Part shown: positions 1 through 13,000 of the stretch, one piece after another
How positions within the stretch are numbered: the first letter of the stretch is position 1
Layout: every line of letters begins with the position of its first letter
Source of the DNA: Schistosoma haematobium
Taxonomy: Eukaryota > Platyhelminthes > Trematoda > Strigeidida > Schistosomatidae
DNA: 64,000 nucleotides
NCBI RefSeq assembly: GCF_000699445.3
Contig: NC_067196.1
Span: 30,214,616 to 30,278,615 of the forward strand
Direction of reading: 5' to 3'
Notes under the pieces: model-generated
Told to the model about the DNA's origin: nothing
Database searches by the model: none
Seen by the model: the letters and a program-made list of their open reading frames with translations, nothing else
Program-made: the position numbers and the translations under genes

Positions 1-941
1 CGTCTAATATAAAAATTTTAAAAGATAGCTCAGAACGCGAATGTTCTAACGAAATGTTAACTTTGAAAATAACTAGCTACAATATAGATGTATTGATAGT
101 CAAGATTATAGTCTGATCTCAAGCGACATAATGGTTAGTCTCACCAAATAAGAACAAATCTTTAATCATTCTAGTCAATTAGATTATTAAAAAGCAAATT
201 CTAGACTTCTACTAAACATATGTGGAATTTATCACAATTGGATCAGACAATAAGAACTAACACATTAAATGCCGACTGAAAATTTGTTTTGTTTCAGTAA
301 TTCCTTGTGAAGACTATGAATTTTTGTCTATAAATCCTCTTTCGAATAATAAACCTTGAGTTGTTATTATATATAAATCAAATCGTATTTATGATATTGC
401 AGTTTATTACATGAATGATTTTCTTTAAGACGAGAACAAAAATGTACAAACACATAGAGTTCAACCTTTCTTCAAATGTTTTACTGTCTATTCTATGTTT
501 TCGTAGTCAAAGGATTAGTAGTAGTTGCTAAATAGAATTATAAATGCGAGTAACCGACTGTTTCTTATTCACATAAATAATTAAGAAATCTCAGGCTAAT
601 TAGTATCTTTCCAAATTTCAGACTTTTCTATACCAGCCTATACAGAATACTTGGAACTTAATAATCCAAAAATAAATCAAATAACTTATATGTTTTAAAT
701 ATTTGGTCGCAATTAGTTTCCACTCATTAATATGCATCAGATAGCTGCCGTTTACTGGATAGTTTGTACATGTAACTATGTACATCAGTTATAGTTTATA
801 ATTAGCTAAACTATAATTAGAAATTAACATTTTATTCATTTAAACAACACAAAAGCAACTAGAAAACTTAACAACGAAAAATAAATCATATATCATCAAA
901 AAAAATACTATCGTACACTGAAATATATATTTTTTTCTCAC
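1..941. other. Intron 8 of gene A, AT-rich, nothing recognised
   Basis: No exon matching the next part of the transporter (TM9) and no repeat family seen elsewhere in the window could be read here on either strand. Confidence 0.5.
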
Positions 942-1081
942 CTCCACAGTCATCCAATACCATTGTATAAACTTCCAAGTCTGAAATTGTAGTGCTTAAT
1001 CCAGCAACAGTAAGACAAATAAAAAACAATAGACAAACTATTCTTCCAAATACGCCCAAACTCTCAAATAAAACTGGAAAC
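942..1081 (-). CDS. Gene A exon 8 (TM8), last exon inside the window
   Basis: 140 nt, as in gene B. Encodes FPVLFESLGVFGRIVCLLFF, then ICLTVAGLSTTISDLEVY and a short end. The second Na+-site motif AGxTS is AGLST here, with Thr and Ser exchanged. Acceptor TTAAACAG, donor GTGAGA, phase 1 out, so at least one more exon must lie beyond position 1. The gap from exon 7 is about 7.9 kb and is filled with mobile-element remains. Confidence 0.87.
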
Positions 1082-4000
1082 CTGTTTAAAATAAATTTTA
1101 CAATTACAATAGAGTAGTATGAAACAAATATCCATCAGGTATCTAAAGTGATCACAAAAATCTATGATCGATCATAAAGCCATAATTTAATTCTCTAAGA
1201 GACAACTCCTATCTATTTGAATACAAAATAAATAGAGAATAATTTCTCTTTGTATTTATATCAAGAAATTAATAAATGTAGTCTCTTTCTATAAGACTTG
1301 TGATATAAACTAACATACCTTACAGAGAAATTACAACATGAACCTACAATAAGATGTAATGACTTTAAATATACTTAAAAAAATCCTTGTTATTTATACT
1401 CGGTTGTAATTCCCGTCTTTTCTTAGTCTGCTGTACTTCATTTGATTAGCTTGTTTGAACTTATGAGCTGATATCAGGTGTTCTGGATTTCACTACTAAT
1501 CTCCACTAAGAATATTTATACAACAATTTATGATTTACTTTTTTAACTATTATAGATACTAAGACCAAAGCAAGTTATAAATACAACATATTTTATTTCG
1601 AATATTGTTTAATAAAAATATGTTGTCAGTTAAGGGGTTGTGGAGATTGTTAAGTTTTTAGTTGAGATCATGAACCGATTGATGTTACACCACTATTGAA
1701 AACCTGTAAGCACTGGTGAGGAGTCCCACAATAGGACTACTTTGTATTACATTTAATCATTATAACTATTTGATGTATCACATTTAAAGCAAATTATTGA
1801 CATTACATTGTGAAATATCAAATTATATATTCGGTAACTGATAATGAACAACACATCAGTGTAACAGTATAGAGAATCAGTAAATATGTTTCATTTATAT
1901 ATCATCTATGTACTTATTCATGGAATCATATTTTGATTTGTGTTTAGTAGAATACGTGATCATTGAAACAGAATCCAATATTTTATTGTCTATGAACATT
2001 TTATTATTTTATTATAGGGGGGTAGGAAACTCAGATATTTCAAAAATATTTCACGAGAATGATCAACAGTCAAACAGTAAATTAATGATCACGAGTTATA
2101 ATAAATCATACTACTTATAATAGTGATACAAAATGTCACTATAAAACTACTTAACAATCTATGTTTATTACTCGAATTAAAGTTTATCTGACTTAATTAA
2201 CGTTTATACATAGTTCTAAAGTTTAGTATTTATAATCTATCGTAAACTAAGCATTTCGATCAAATGTATATTCAAAAGTTCATAGTTCAATATACAAAGT
2301 CTAAGAAGACTAATGACTCAGTTGGTCAGTCAGCTACAAAGTAGGACCAGGCACATATGTGAATCATTACCAAAACAAAATGAACACCGGATTCATAGAA
2401 GCAGTTAACTCAGTGGTGTAATACATAAAAGGAAGATTTCATGTAAGGACATAGTACAGAAAGAAAGAATTAGTTGGTAGAAAGAAAGATATGAAGCGGT
2501 TTTTATCTCATAATTTAAGGGAAGATAGAGAGTGTATACACCTACACCATTGTGATCGATTCTCAATCATGTCATACAGAGTCTCCAACCATTGGTTACA
2601 ATAGTCACGCGGACCACAACCAAGTAGTCTGCATCAACCAACATGGCTCAGACTAGAAATTAGTGACTTCAAGCACTGATGCCACGTTTCAGTTTGGTTG
2701 CCCTTACTTTCTTCCAACCATCTCCAACACTAGTCAGCATTGCGCTTCGAGACTGCTGACTGAGTTAACTAGAATATTTGTTTTTACTTATAACAACTCA
2801 TGCGACTAATTGAAAAATTATATTAGACGAGATAAGATAAAAAATGTCATTAATTTATACAGTCAGCAGTTTAGCTTTATATTGGAAGCATCCTAGATTT
2901 TTAAGAACTGTGTTTGATATCCATTCACGTTTCATGGTTTAACATAACATACTCTTCATTATCTTTTAACTTCGTGACAATTTATTAACAAATATAGCAG
3001 ACCTGAAGATAAAAAACCCAAAGAAAATACAGCAAATAAAAAGCCTATTTTTATTCGACTTAAAGTTAGAGGTGATAATGTCACAGGATCAATCAATATG
3101 AGGCTAAAAACTGAACTGACAAGAACTTATCCTACAGCAAAATTGATTGTCCTGTCCAAATCAACATGTTCTTTGACACAATCAAAGGTCAACAGGTATC
3201 CCTTTCATGTTACCACCAACTGTGTATACAAAATCATATGTATCTGCCAAAACAGTTACGTTGGTAGGACAGAAAGGAGAGCCTACGTCCGATTCAAAGA
3301 ACATATTCCGAAAAGTTTAACATCAAATGGATTGAAAGCATTCAACAGTGCCATCACAACACATCTCCTTGACACAGGACACGAAGTCGATACAATGAAG
3401 TCCTACAAGTTGATTAATAAACAATCAAGCTCCAACGTTCTGAAATTCGCTGAAGCATTAGCAATCAAATGTCTAAAACCAGATCTATGTATACAAAAAG
3501 AGACAGTAATAAATCTTTCTTTGCCCTGGTAACAATACCCCCCTTTTATTCCGTTAGTTCTATTTATTTATTTATTTATTGCGTCATTATTCCAACTCTT
3601 TCTGAAAATTAAATTACATCACACATAACTGACTGATTTCAATTCATATTTTCTTCACTACCATTAATCTATTTTCATGAGTTCTAATCACTATTTCAAT
3701 GGTCTGGAACTTTCCCTCTCAAACTTTATTTATTCGAGACAAAATTTTATAACCTCATTAACTCTATCGGAATCTTTGCTACACCATGAGACATTTATTC
3801 ATCCTTAATCACCCTCTTATGTATAAGTATGTCAATATCTGTAATAATGTTGAATTTTAAATCTTGTAGGTTGTAAGCAGATGATGAGAACCTAACGAAA
3901 CAAAATGAATTCATATTATTCTGCACCAATCTTTTTTCTTGCTCTCTTTGAGATATTAAAGGGAACTATGTGTATGAAATTTCTCATTCTGTCTGTCTGC

Positions 4001-7000
4001 TCTTCTAAAGATAAATGTTTCTGTAATTTTTGTTTCACACTGCATCATCAGTTGGTGTTTGAGTATTGATATGTATTAGAGAAGCAGATTAAAGTGAATC
4101 AATTTGATATGAGATCTATGCCTGTTTATAACGAGGTCTTCTAAAGTATTTATGAGAAAATATCAACATACTGTGAAAAATGCGTAGCTACCGATTAGAT
4201 ATTTAAGTAGTGAATTTTTAAGTGATTTTTTTCGCAAACAGTAACGTGATGTCTGCTTTACTGTAAGCATAATCTATTCCGTTTTCACCATTTGCATTTT
4301 TAAACTACTTTTGTACTAAATTCGAAAAGAAGCCAATAGCCAATATACTATTTTATTATTCTTTTTTTTCTGTCTGTGAATTGTCAAGGGAATAAAACAA
4401 TATTGAGTGTATTTTATTGAATAAATAAGTATTCTTTAAAAACTCTTCTACATTAGAACTAATGTCTTCATGGCTAAATAGTCAATAAACCTATTCTATC
4501 ATGATATTGAGCAGATGGTTTTATTTCTATTTTATTTTCATTAAATATTGAGCATCTCAATATTAAAATACTACTCAAGTTTTATCAACCATAATGCCAA
4601 AATACTACATTTTTTATCTTAACAACCATGAGTGATTCACAAGTATTCTTTCTGTGTTTATAAACTTCTGGTGCTCAGAGGTAAGCTGTATCTTTTGTAT
4701 CATACTCTACCAAAGTACTGATTTGTATTTCAATTGTCTAAGAGGTTTTTTGTTTACTAACCTGAATCAGTCGCAATAGTCAAATGTACTAATTTCCAAG
4801 TTGTTACCTAAGCATATTAAATATATAAACAATTCATGTGTCGTAACCTATTATCCATTAGTTTCTTTAGTGAGATTGTAGTTGAGTGAATGCAGATTAC
4901 AAAATAATCACTGGTTTTTAGTTATAAGCTTGATAATGTTATTTTACCTTATTCAAAGTCGTAAAATATTTAAGCTAGCAATAGACCAACTTCAGAAAGC
5001 TTCGTTTTTTGTATATTGTATTTGGTAAATCATGTATTCATGCGATGGCAGGATGATAATATCCAAGATATAAGTCACGAGAACAAATAGAGAACGCAAA
5101 ACTGACATCAATTTGATGAATTTAGAATATAATTAGAACTATGTTGAGTACGTCCCGACCGAAGCTGTTACCTTGACGCGGTGGTCGGGCTTGCCTATCG
5201 TGATGAACCAACCGAGATACATTGGCTGAAACATATGTTCCTGTAGGTTCTACCATGCCAGGTAGGTCGATTGGTGAACGGTAAGACTAAAAGCAGCAAC
5301 TCAAGGTCTGAGGGCGAAGTCGTACTGCTGACTGTAGAGGGGTGTGACAGCAGTAAGGTCTTTCCCTCGGACGACCAGCATCTGCAGCGATGCTGCCTTC
5401 CCACAAGGAGGGGTGAGGTTAGAAAAGGTCGATCCTAAAAATGTCACACCTCACCTTACCTCACGGATTTCCGTCTCTGGCGGTAAGGCCCTTTGAAGAA
5501 CGGAGCTAACACATTAAAAACCTTCCACGAAAAGGCCGTGCGCGAACGGCCTCAAGCAGTTGTCCCTTGAGCTCTGCGGTCACGCTCCCAGGCCGTTAAG
5601 ACCGACGTTAATCCGAATTCCTTTTCAGGTTCCCCAAGAAATACCCTTCCACGGTGTGGGCAGCCGGGAAGTGATATCAGCCCTCATACCCGTAACAGCA
5701 CACGAGACCAAGGTGGTCACATTCAAATCCTTCCTACACCTCCTAATACCTCTCTTATCTCCATGACTAACCCTCCTCACGTCTCTTTATCACCTCGCAC
5801 CGCTAGGGCAAACGACTCGAGTACGTGGAACGCTATTCCTGGTCTCCTGAAACCACGCTCTAAACTACACGTAGGAGCTTTTAACGTATGAACACTGTGC
5901 CAAATAGGACAGGAGGCTTCCTTAGCTAAGACTTTAGAATCCCGCGCCATCGATGTGTGCTGCGTCTCCGAAACGCGCATACAGAATCCGAGTAGCGTCA
6001 TTCATTGGACCTCACACTTCGTGTATCTGGAAGCCCTGATTCTGCTTCCCGTGGCCTCGCCGGCGTAGGCATAGCATTGATTCCTAGGGCAGAACTAGCT
6101 CTCTTAGAGTGGATCCCAGTAGACAGTCGTTTGTGCGCTGTCCGACTGAACGGAACAGTAAGGATCCGAAAATATTTGGACACTCGTCGTTGCCTCTTCG
6201 TCGTCTCTGCCTGTTCTCCCACTGACTGCAGCTCAGATGACATGATGTTGAGTACATACAATGATTCATTATCACACTATGCTGCCCAAGTGTACATATC
6301 ACGAACAGAATTGCAGATGATTATCCTTACTTATAGATGTTGACACTATATATCTAAATATATTATCATTCAAAATACAAACATCTAAGTTTCTTACAGA
6401 ACAGTGTACTTTTTCTAGCTATTTTATTGACAATTTAATATTATAAATATCAGTCGTTAATCGAGCCTAAAGACCGTTTTATTTTCATAGGGATAACTTT
6501 GAAATTAAAAGTATTAAAATATTTGGCTTTAAATATCTGAATCTTAGAACAGAAAGTCAACAGAAAGCCAACATCATTTATTTACTGTTTCAAATATAAC
6601 GACAACATATTTTAATGTCACCAATTTTGTTTATCAATAATAAATTGCTCCACTACAAACAGTTATATACTAGTGATTATTAACTGGTAGTTGATTCACA
6701 AAAACATTATTTAAAGAATCGTAACAAAATATATCACATACAGATTAATGAAGGTATTATAATTATCAAATGTGATCGTTTATTGTTTACTTTCCATTAT
6801 CTTAAGGAACAACCGCATGAGATATATTTGTTCGTTTAACCAAATTTAAAAATGTAACAGTTTGTGATCTTGGAATGAGTTCCTTCTAAGAACAAAGATT
6901 CTAATCAATTTCCCAATTTCTTATAGTTCTCTAGTTGATATCAAACTTTAAAAAGACCAATTTTAGTTAATCTCCATACATACATTAACCAAATATGATT

Positions 7001-10000
7001 AATAATACTTAAAGTTGTTTCTAGTTTTATTAAATTCTAAACTACTTTAAAATCATATTAAAATTATTAAGATATTTGAATATGAAGGTAATAGAATAAA
7101 TAAACAATAAACTAATTAGAAATCATTATTTTGTCAGAATTTATTTGAATAGTTTACAATACAACTGTCAAACTTATTTCAATAAGTTTACTGGTGAAAC
7201 AAAAGTACAAATAATTCAAAATGGTTAACATAGGAACTAATGATGAAATCTTGTATTTTTTTTATCATAGAAGAACTTATATTCCTTTTATTGATTGTAA
7301 AGCTATTACTTGATATATGCATTGATAAACTAACGGCATAAAAACATGTGTCAATAAAACATCGTTAAGTGTTGGGATATTCAGGAAAATATCCCAAAAA
7401 TTATCCTGTTAAGCCTAATGCTATCCTTGGACATGAAATGGTATCATCTTATTGGTCAATACTTGTTTAACGTGTCATTTTCCTACTGGCCATTATTGTA
7501 CAATGTTATTTTCTATTTTGTGGGACGTTGTGGTCTGCTTGACTGGTATATAAACAAAGTATGTTTGAAATATAGTGATTCATATCTCCGAGGCTGTGAC
7601 TTGTGTTCTGGACTCAACTGGCTGGGTTAGATAGGGAAGCGAGACCAATCAGAACCCTAGGTCGTTCTACGTGTTTGCGCGTCTTTGGTCCGATCAATAA
7701 TTCGCTACCCTTAGTCAGCAGCATTTATTTTTCACGTTATAACATTAAGTTACCCATATTTTATTCAGAGTTAATTAGTTTATTTGCAGCCAATTCAATA
7801 TGGAATGTCATTCAGTTACAACGTAGGACCAGGCACATATATGCATCAGTCCAAGTTGCCATACCTCATTAGCACAGCAAGACGAACTCAATGATGTAAT
7901 ACATAAAAGGAAGATTTCATGTAAGGACATAGTATAGAAAGAAAGAATTAGTTGGTAGAAAGAAAGATATGAAGCGGTTTTTATCTCATAATTTAAGGGA
8001 AGATAGAGAGTGTATACACCTACACCATTGTGATCGATTCTCAATCATGTCATACAGAGTCTCCAACCATTGGTTACAATAGTCACGCGGACCACAACCA
8101 AGTAGTCTGCATCAACCAACATGGCTCAGACTAGAAATTAGTGACTTCAAGCACTGATGCCACGTTTCAGTTTGGTTGCCCTTACTTTCTTCCAACCATC
8201 TCCAACACTAGTCAGCATTGTGCATCATGGTAATATGTGTTCAGGCATACGCATCACGTGGCATAAACATCTCAGTAGATGAAGATTCACATCCTCATCA
8301 ACTGATTTACCATCATTCCCTAATACTCTACGTCTAACCTCACTATTACTTACCCGGTTATCCCAACAGATGCAAGCAATATTTCTAAGGCATCTGTGGT
8401 CAAATAATATTAACTTATGAGTATCTTCTACTCTTAATGACCACGTTTCTCAGCCGTAAAGTAAAACACAGCGAACTGCTGCGCAGTATACTCATCCCTT
8501 AATTGATAGACGGATATTTCACCTTTGCCATAGGTGACGCAATTTGGTAAAAGCCAGACGAGCTTTTCGAATCGTGCTGAGATTTCGTCAGACACCAACC
8601 CATTACGGCTGATCAAACTTCCAAGATAAGTGAATATGCCAACGCGTTTGACTACTTAACTCACTATCCTTAGTTCAGGTGTTGACGCAGGCCAGTCCTG
8701 GAGCAGAAACTTGCGTATCCCAAAAATTCTGACACTGCTGCTTAGTGAGTGATAAATCTACTTTTCTTCCTTTCTGGTCCAACACTTAATAATAATTATA
8801 TAGTAGCCATGTGTTTCATTCATTTAAATTTTGGCTGTTTATTGAAGTAGAAATGTATAGTCTTTGGGAACGGAGTTACACACAATCATCACTGTCATTG
8901 ATGCATAGTCATTTACTCAGTTTCAATCAAAAATATACTTACCAAATAAATGTCAATCCAGTACTGCCAGGTCCCGTTTGCTGCATGATTTTTACAATCC
9001 CCAAACGCGTTAATGTTGGTGTATTTTGTATCAATGTTGCAAAAACAGTGGAAAATACTGTAATCGAACTTATGAAGCTATAAAATATAAAAGAAGTAAC
9101 TAGTATACTTTTTGTAGAAAATAACTTTTAGAAACAGTGATATATTAAAGTAGAACCATACGGTTCAAATATGAAATTTTAATACTATAAAATACAATTA
9201 TGCAATGACACATACCACACTATAGCAGCAGTTTTACACAGTTCTTTTCATTATTTTTTTATTGTGTTACGTATGAACCTGAATTAACTTTATTCTAGGT
9301 CATCAACATCAGAACAACTCTGTAAATCTACTAAATGTGTCCTTCAGATATTAATTTGCTCAGATGATTAGTACTGTATATTATCAAATTATAAATAGTT
9401 CTTCCTGCTACTAAAAACTTAGGTTCATATTTGTTTTATCGTCAAATGACAAGATTATGATTCACAAATGTTTAAAGAATTAGTTTGCGCTTTATAAGCG
9501 ACCATCGATTTGAACCTAGAATATTTAATAGCTATCACTTTCGATTACTGCAATCGAACCGTATATTAAAGAGTAAAGAGAATACTCTAAGACAACAAGT
9601 ATTAGTTTTAAATTATATAAGATAACGATTTTTTGTGTTAACTTATGTATTCAGAATATATTATGAACTTCGTTTCCTAAAGTTGAATACCACAAATTAT
9701 TTTGCTTACATTCATACTTGTTCAGTGAATTTCTTCAATCTTATGTTGTGTTTTCAGGGAAAAATCACTTGTCTCAATAAATTAAGTTATCGAGTAAAAT
9801 TTATTCTTTCCTAGAATCATATTCCGAGAAAATAAAACTTGAAAGTCCTTAAACCGTTGAGACTCTAAAGCCTTATTTCTAGCACAAATTATTCGACATG
9901 TGATTTGTCGCGATGTAACTTTTATTTGAATATTTAGTAAATGCAAGCAATACATAATAATAACTCTAAGTAAACCATCAGAAATCATTTCACTTCACCA

Positions 10001-13000
10001 ATTTAGTTTTTCAATTTACTTTTATACAAGGCCAAAATGTACTTACCTGACTAAGTTATTTAACATTGGAATAATTGTACCATATCTTACCGCTCCACGC
10101 TGTCTACTCATAAATGCGGCAAATGTAGCTAGTGCTCCAATACCAGCACCTGTATCAAAGGCATTTTGACTTGCTGCAGCAATCCACATCTCAGGATCTT
10201 TTAAACTACCTGAATGAAATATGGATATAAACATCAATTTAACGGTGTGGTTAATAAATAGCTTTAAGCAAGCTATGAGTAGCAAGGTGAGAGGTGAATT
10301 CACTTTATCTAAAAACAAAAACCTACCTCGTTTTTGATGAAACGGTGAAATATTAATTACTGATGAATCTTTCATCTTATTCGACGAGAATATTGCTCAA
10401 TCATATTTTTTTTATAAATATGGGAATTTCTGTTACCATATAAGCGTGTCATGGCAATAAGCAACAATTTTAAACAAGTAATAAATAAACTTCAGATTGA
10501 CGTCTGAACAGACAAACAGACACCAGCTTGTTTGTTAAAAAAATGACACTTGTGTTATAGGATAAAAAGAAAACTTTTTTACTCTCGATGAGCTAAGTAA
10601 AAACTTAATTTATCAGTAAAAAAGTAACAAGTTAAAAGGATGAAATTGATAATCATCCAAAATATTGATCTTGCTACGATATTGTAGTTATCTTGTACAT
10701 GATAAACAAGAATAAAAACTATTATCATATTAGTTCTGTCTAGTACTTAAACATGTACGTAGATAATAAACGTCCTATTAATTTGAATTATTACGAGTAA
10801 TTAACTTAAATTGGTCATTCGTTGATAACTAGCACTATGATCTTGACTATATGACAATAGCTACTGCCAAGTGATCAATCAGTTCAAGTCTATAATTCTT
10901 GCAAATATCAATTTGTCTATCAAATGGATCTCCACGCACACCTTTGTATACCGTCTTGACGATATTTTGATAATTCTGTTTTATTTGCTCACATTTATTT
11001 TAAGTTAACTGTTTACCGTAGAATTTTTTTATCTGTTTCATTCATACATCTTGAAACATCAACTCTGGGAGGCAGTTACATCTAGTTGACGAATCCCAAA
11101 TAGGATGAAATGCGCATCCTGGATTTCACTGCTGACCACTATCCAACTTTGCTTATAATGCTTGTGATTTAAAGCAATATCGAGGCAATCCGCACAGTAT
11201 GAAGATATGCCAATAAGAGACTGATCAATTGCAGACCTAAACAACAATGGGAATATATAATCAAACAACATCAAGTGAATTTAAAACATCGAGACTAAGC
11301 AACGTTTTGGCAATTAATCATAAAACAATTGAGATAATGAACTAAAACTATACTATTGTTTTAATGGATTATGTTTTTACTGATTTAGAAGTGATTATTC
11401 TGTGTATCGTAGACTTTTTAAGTAATAAGATTATCTTCTAAATTTCATTATTAGTTAATTGAAGTTGATCAACTTACTCCATGTAGGTGTGAATAAAAAT
11501 TTAATTCCTACTTCTGCATAAGTTCGAGTCAATGACCACCCACATGTAAACATCACAATAATCAATAGGAAAGGAACAAGTATGTTGTTTGCTTTTTCAA
11601 TCCATTTTATACCCCCATATATACAGGCTGCTGCCATGATTACGCTCATACATTGTGTTAGAACAGGCCAATATGAATCCTGAAAATAAATCATTAAGTG
11701 ATAATAAGAACAATTACAATAATAGTTTCAAACTTGAAAATGTGCTTATATTATTTACAAAAATATGAAGTTAATACGATATTTTATTAGATTCCTCTCT
11801 AACTACAACATTGATTACCCAATGAATATTATACTTCGATCTACAAATTTATTACAAACACAACCAATGAAATAGCAAAATTCTTCATATTTAGTGAAGT
11901 CAAATCTAGCATGGAGTATTGAATTGATCATCAATAGTTATAACTGAATTCGATATTACTTAATAGTTATATCGGATCCATAGTTAATTATCGTATTTTA
12001 TTCTAGACTTCATTCCTACAGATACTCATTGGTGTTTTTCCATTAACTGTAAATGAACGAAGTTCAAGTTATGTTCTAGTCATATACTTTTATTCAATGG
12101 GAAAATTTTCAAGATGAAAATCATTGATATAACTGTCAAATAATACGACTTCAACGGGAATTAATTTTAACAACTGAGAAATCTTCAAAAATAAAAGAAA
12201 TGCTGAAAACCTATTCTATTATTACTTTGAAATTTCTAAGCAGTACACATTCATTACTCCATGCTAGTTCGAATTAGTCAACTTTATTTGTTTAGGAAAT
12301 TTTGTCTTTTATTTATACAGTATTTCCTTAAAATAATCTAACAAAATATAATATTCATGAAACAACCAATAATATGATGCATTTACATCACAAATATGAA
12401 CATAGTAACAATCACTTTTTTTAATAGTTGAGATCGAGTCAGTTGAAACTAGACCACGATGAAAAATTTGGAAGCACTGGACGTCCGTTTCGTCCTATTG
12501 TGGAACTTATCAGTAGTACACACCTACGATACAGCCTCGAGAGATTCGAACCCAGGACCTATCTGTTCCGAACGGTCGTGAACCCCTAACCTCTAGACGG
12601 TGTTTTCACGTTTTCCATTGTGGTCTAGCTGCAATTGACTTATGATCTCAACTATTAAAATTACTATAATATCCACAAAGACCCCTTCTAATATTAAATT
12701 ATTTTTTAGTTAACGTAATATTTAAGTGAATTGAGTTGAAACAGAGACATTTATTGACTAATTAATTTTTACACTGATTGACCATTACTCATTTATGTGC
12801 TCCATAAATCACTGAATTGATTTTGAATTTTATTTCTTTAGGAATAGTAGTTATCTATTAATGAAAACGATTGCAAATAAATGTGTAGATAAGTGGAAAA
12901 TGTTTGATAAGTCGACAAATTCGAAAGCTCTAACAATTTTTCCCCATGTACATTTAATTACAATGACAGTGTTGTTGAGGCCTGAATTTGTGTTACTTTA

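Noticed and set aside
3098..3532. Independent small host gene with GIY-YIG domain
   Set aside because: A second copy with the same 3' UTR lies at 36.3 kb and shorter ones at 18.0 and 22.1 kb, so it is a Penelope-like element end.
5195..6302. Several overlapping open frames on both strands
   Set aside because: They arise from the GC-richer LINE 5' fragment. Only the plus-strand endonuclease reading makes sense.
8811..9083. 90-codon open frame on the plus strand
   Set aside because: It is the antisense of gene A exon 7. The minus-strand reading fits splice sites, phase and the paralog.
11059..11274. Open frame similar in protein sequence to the one at 15557-15874
   Set aside because: Both lie in copies of the Sm-alpha-like SINE in opposite orientations. 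The similarity is at DNA level, with hammerhead bases conserved and no sign of coding constraint.
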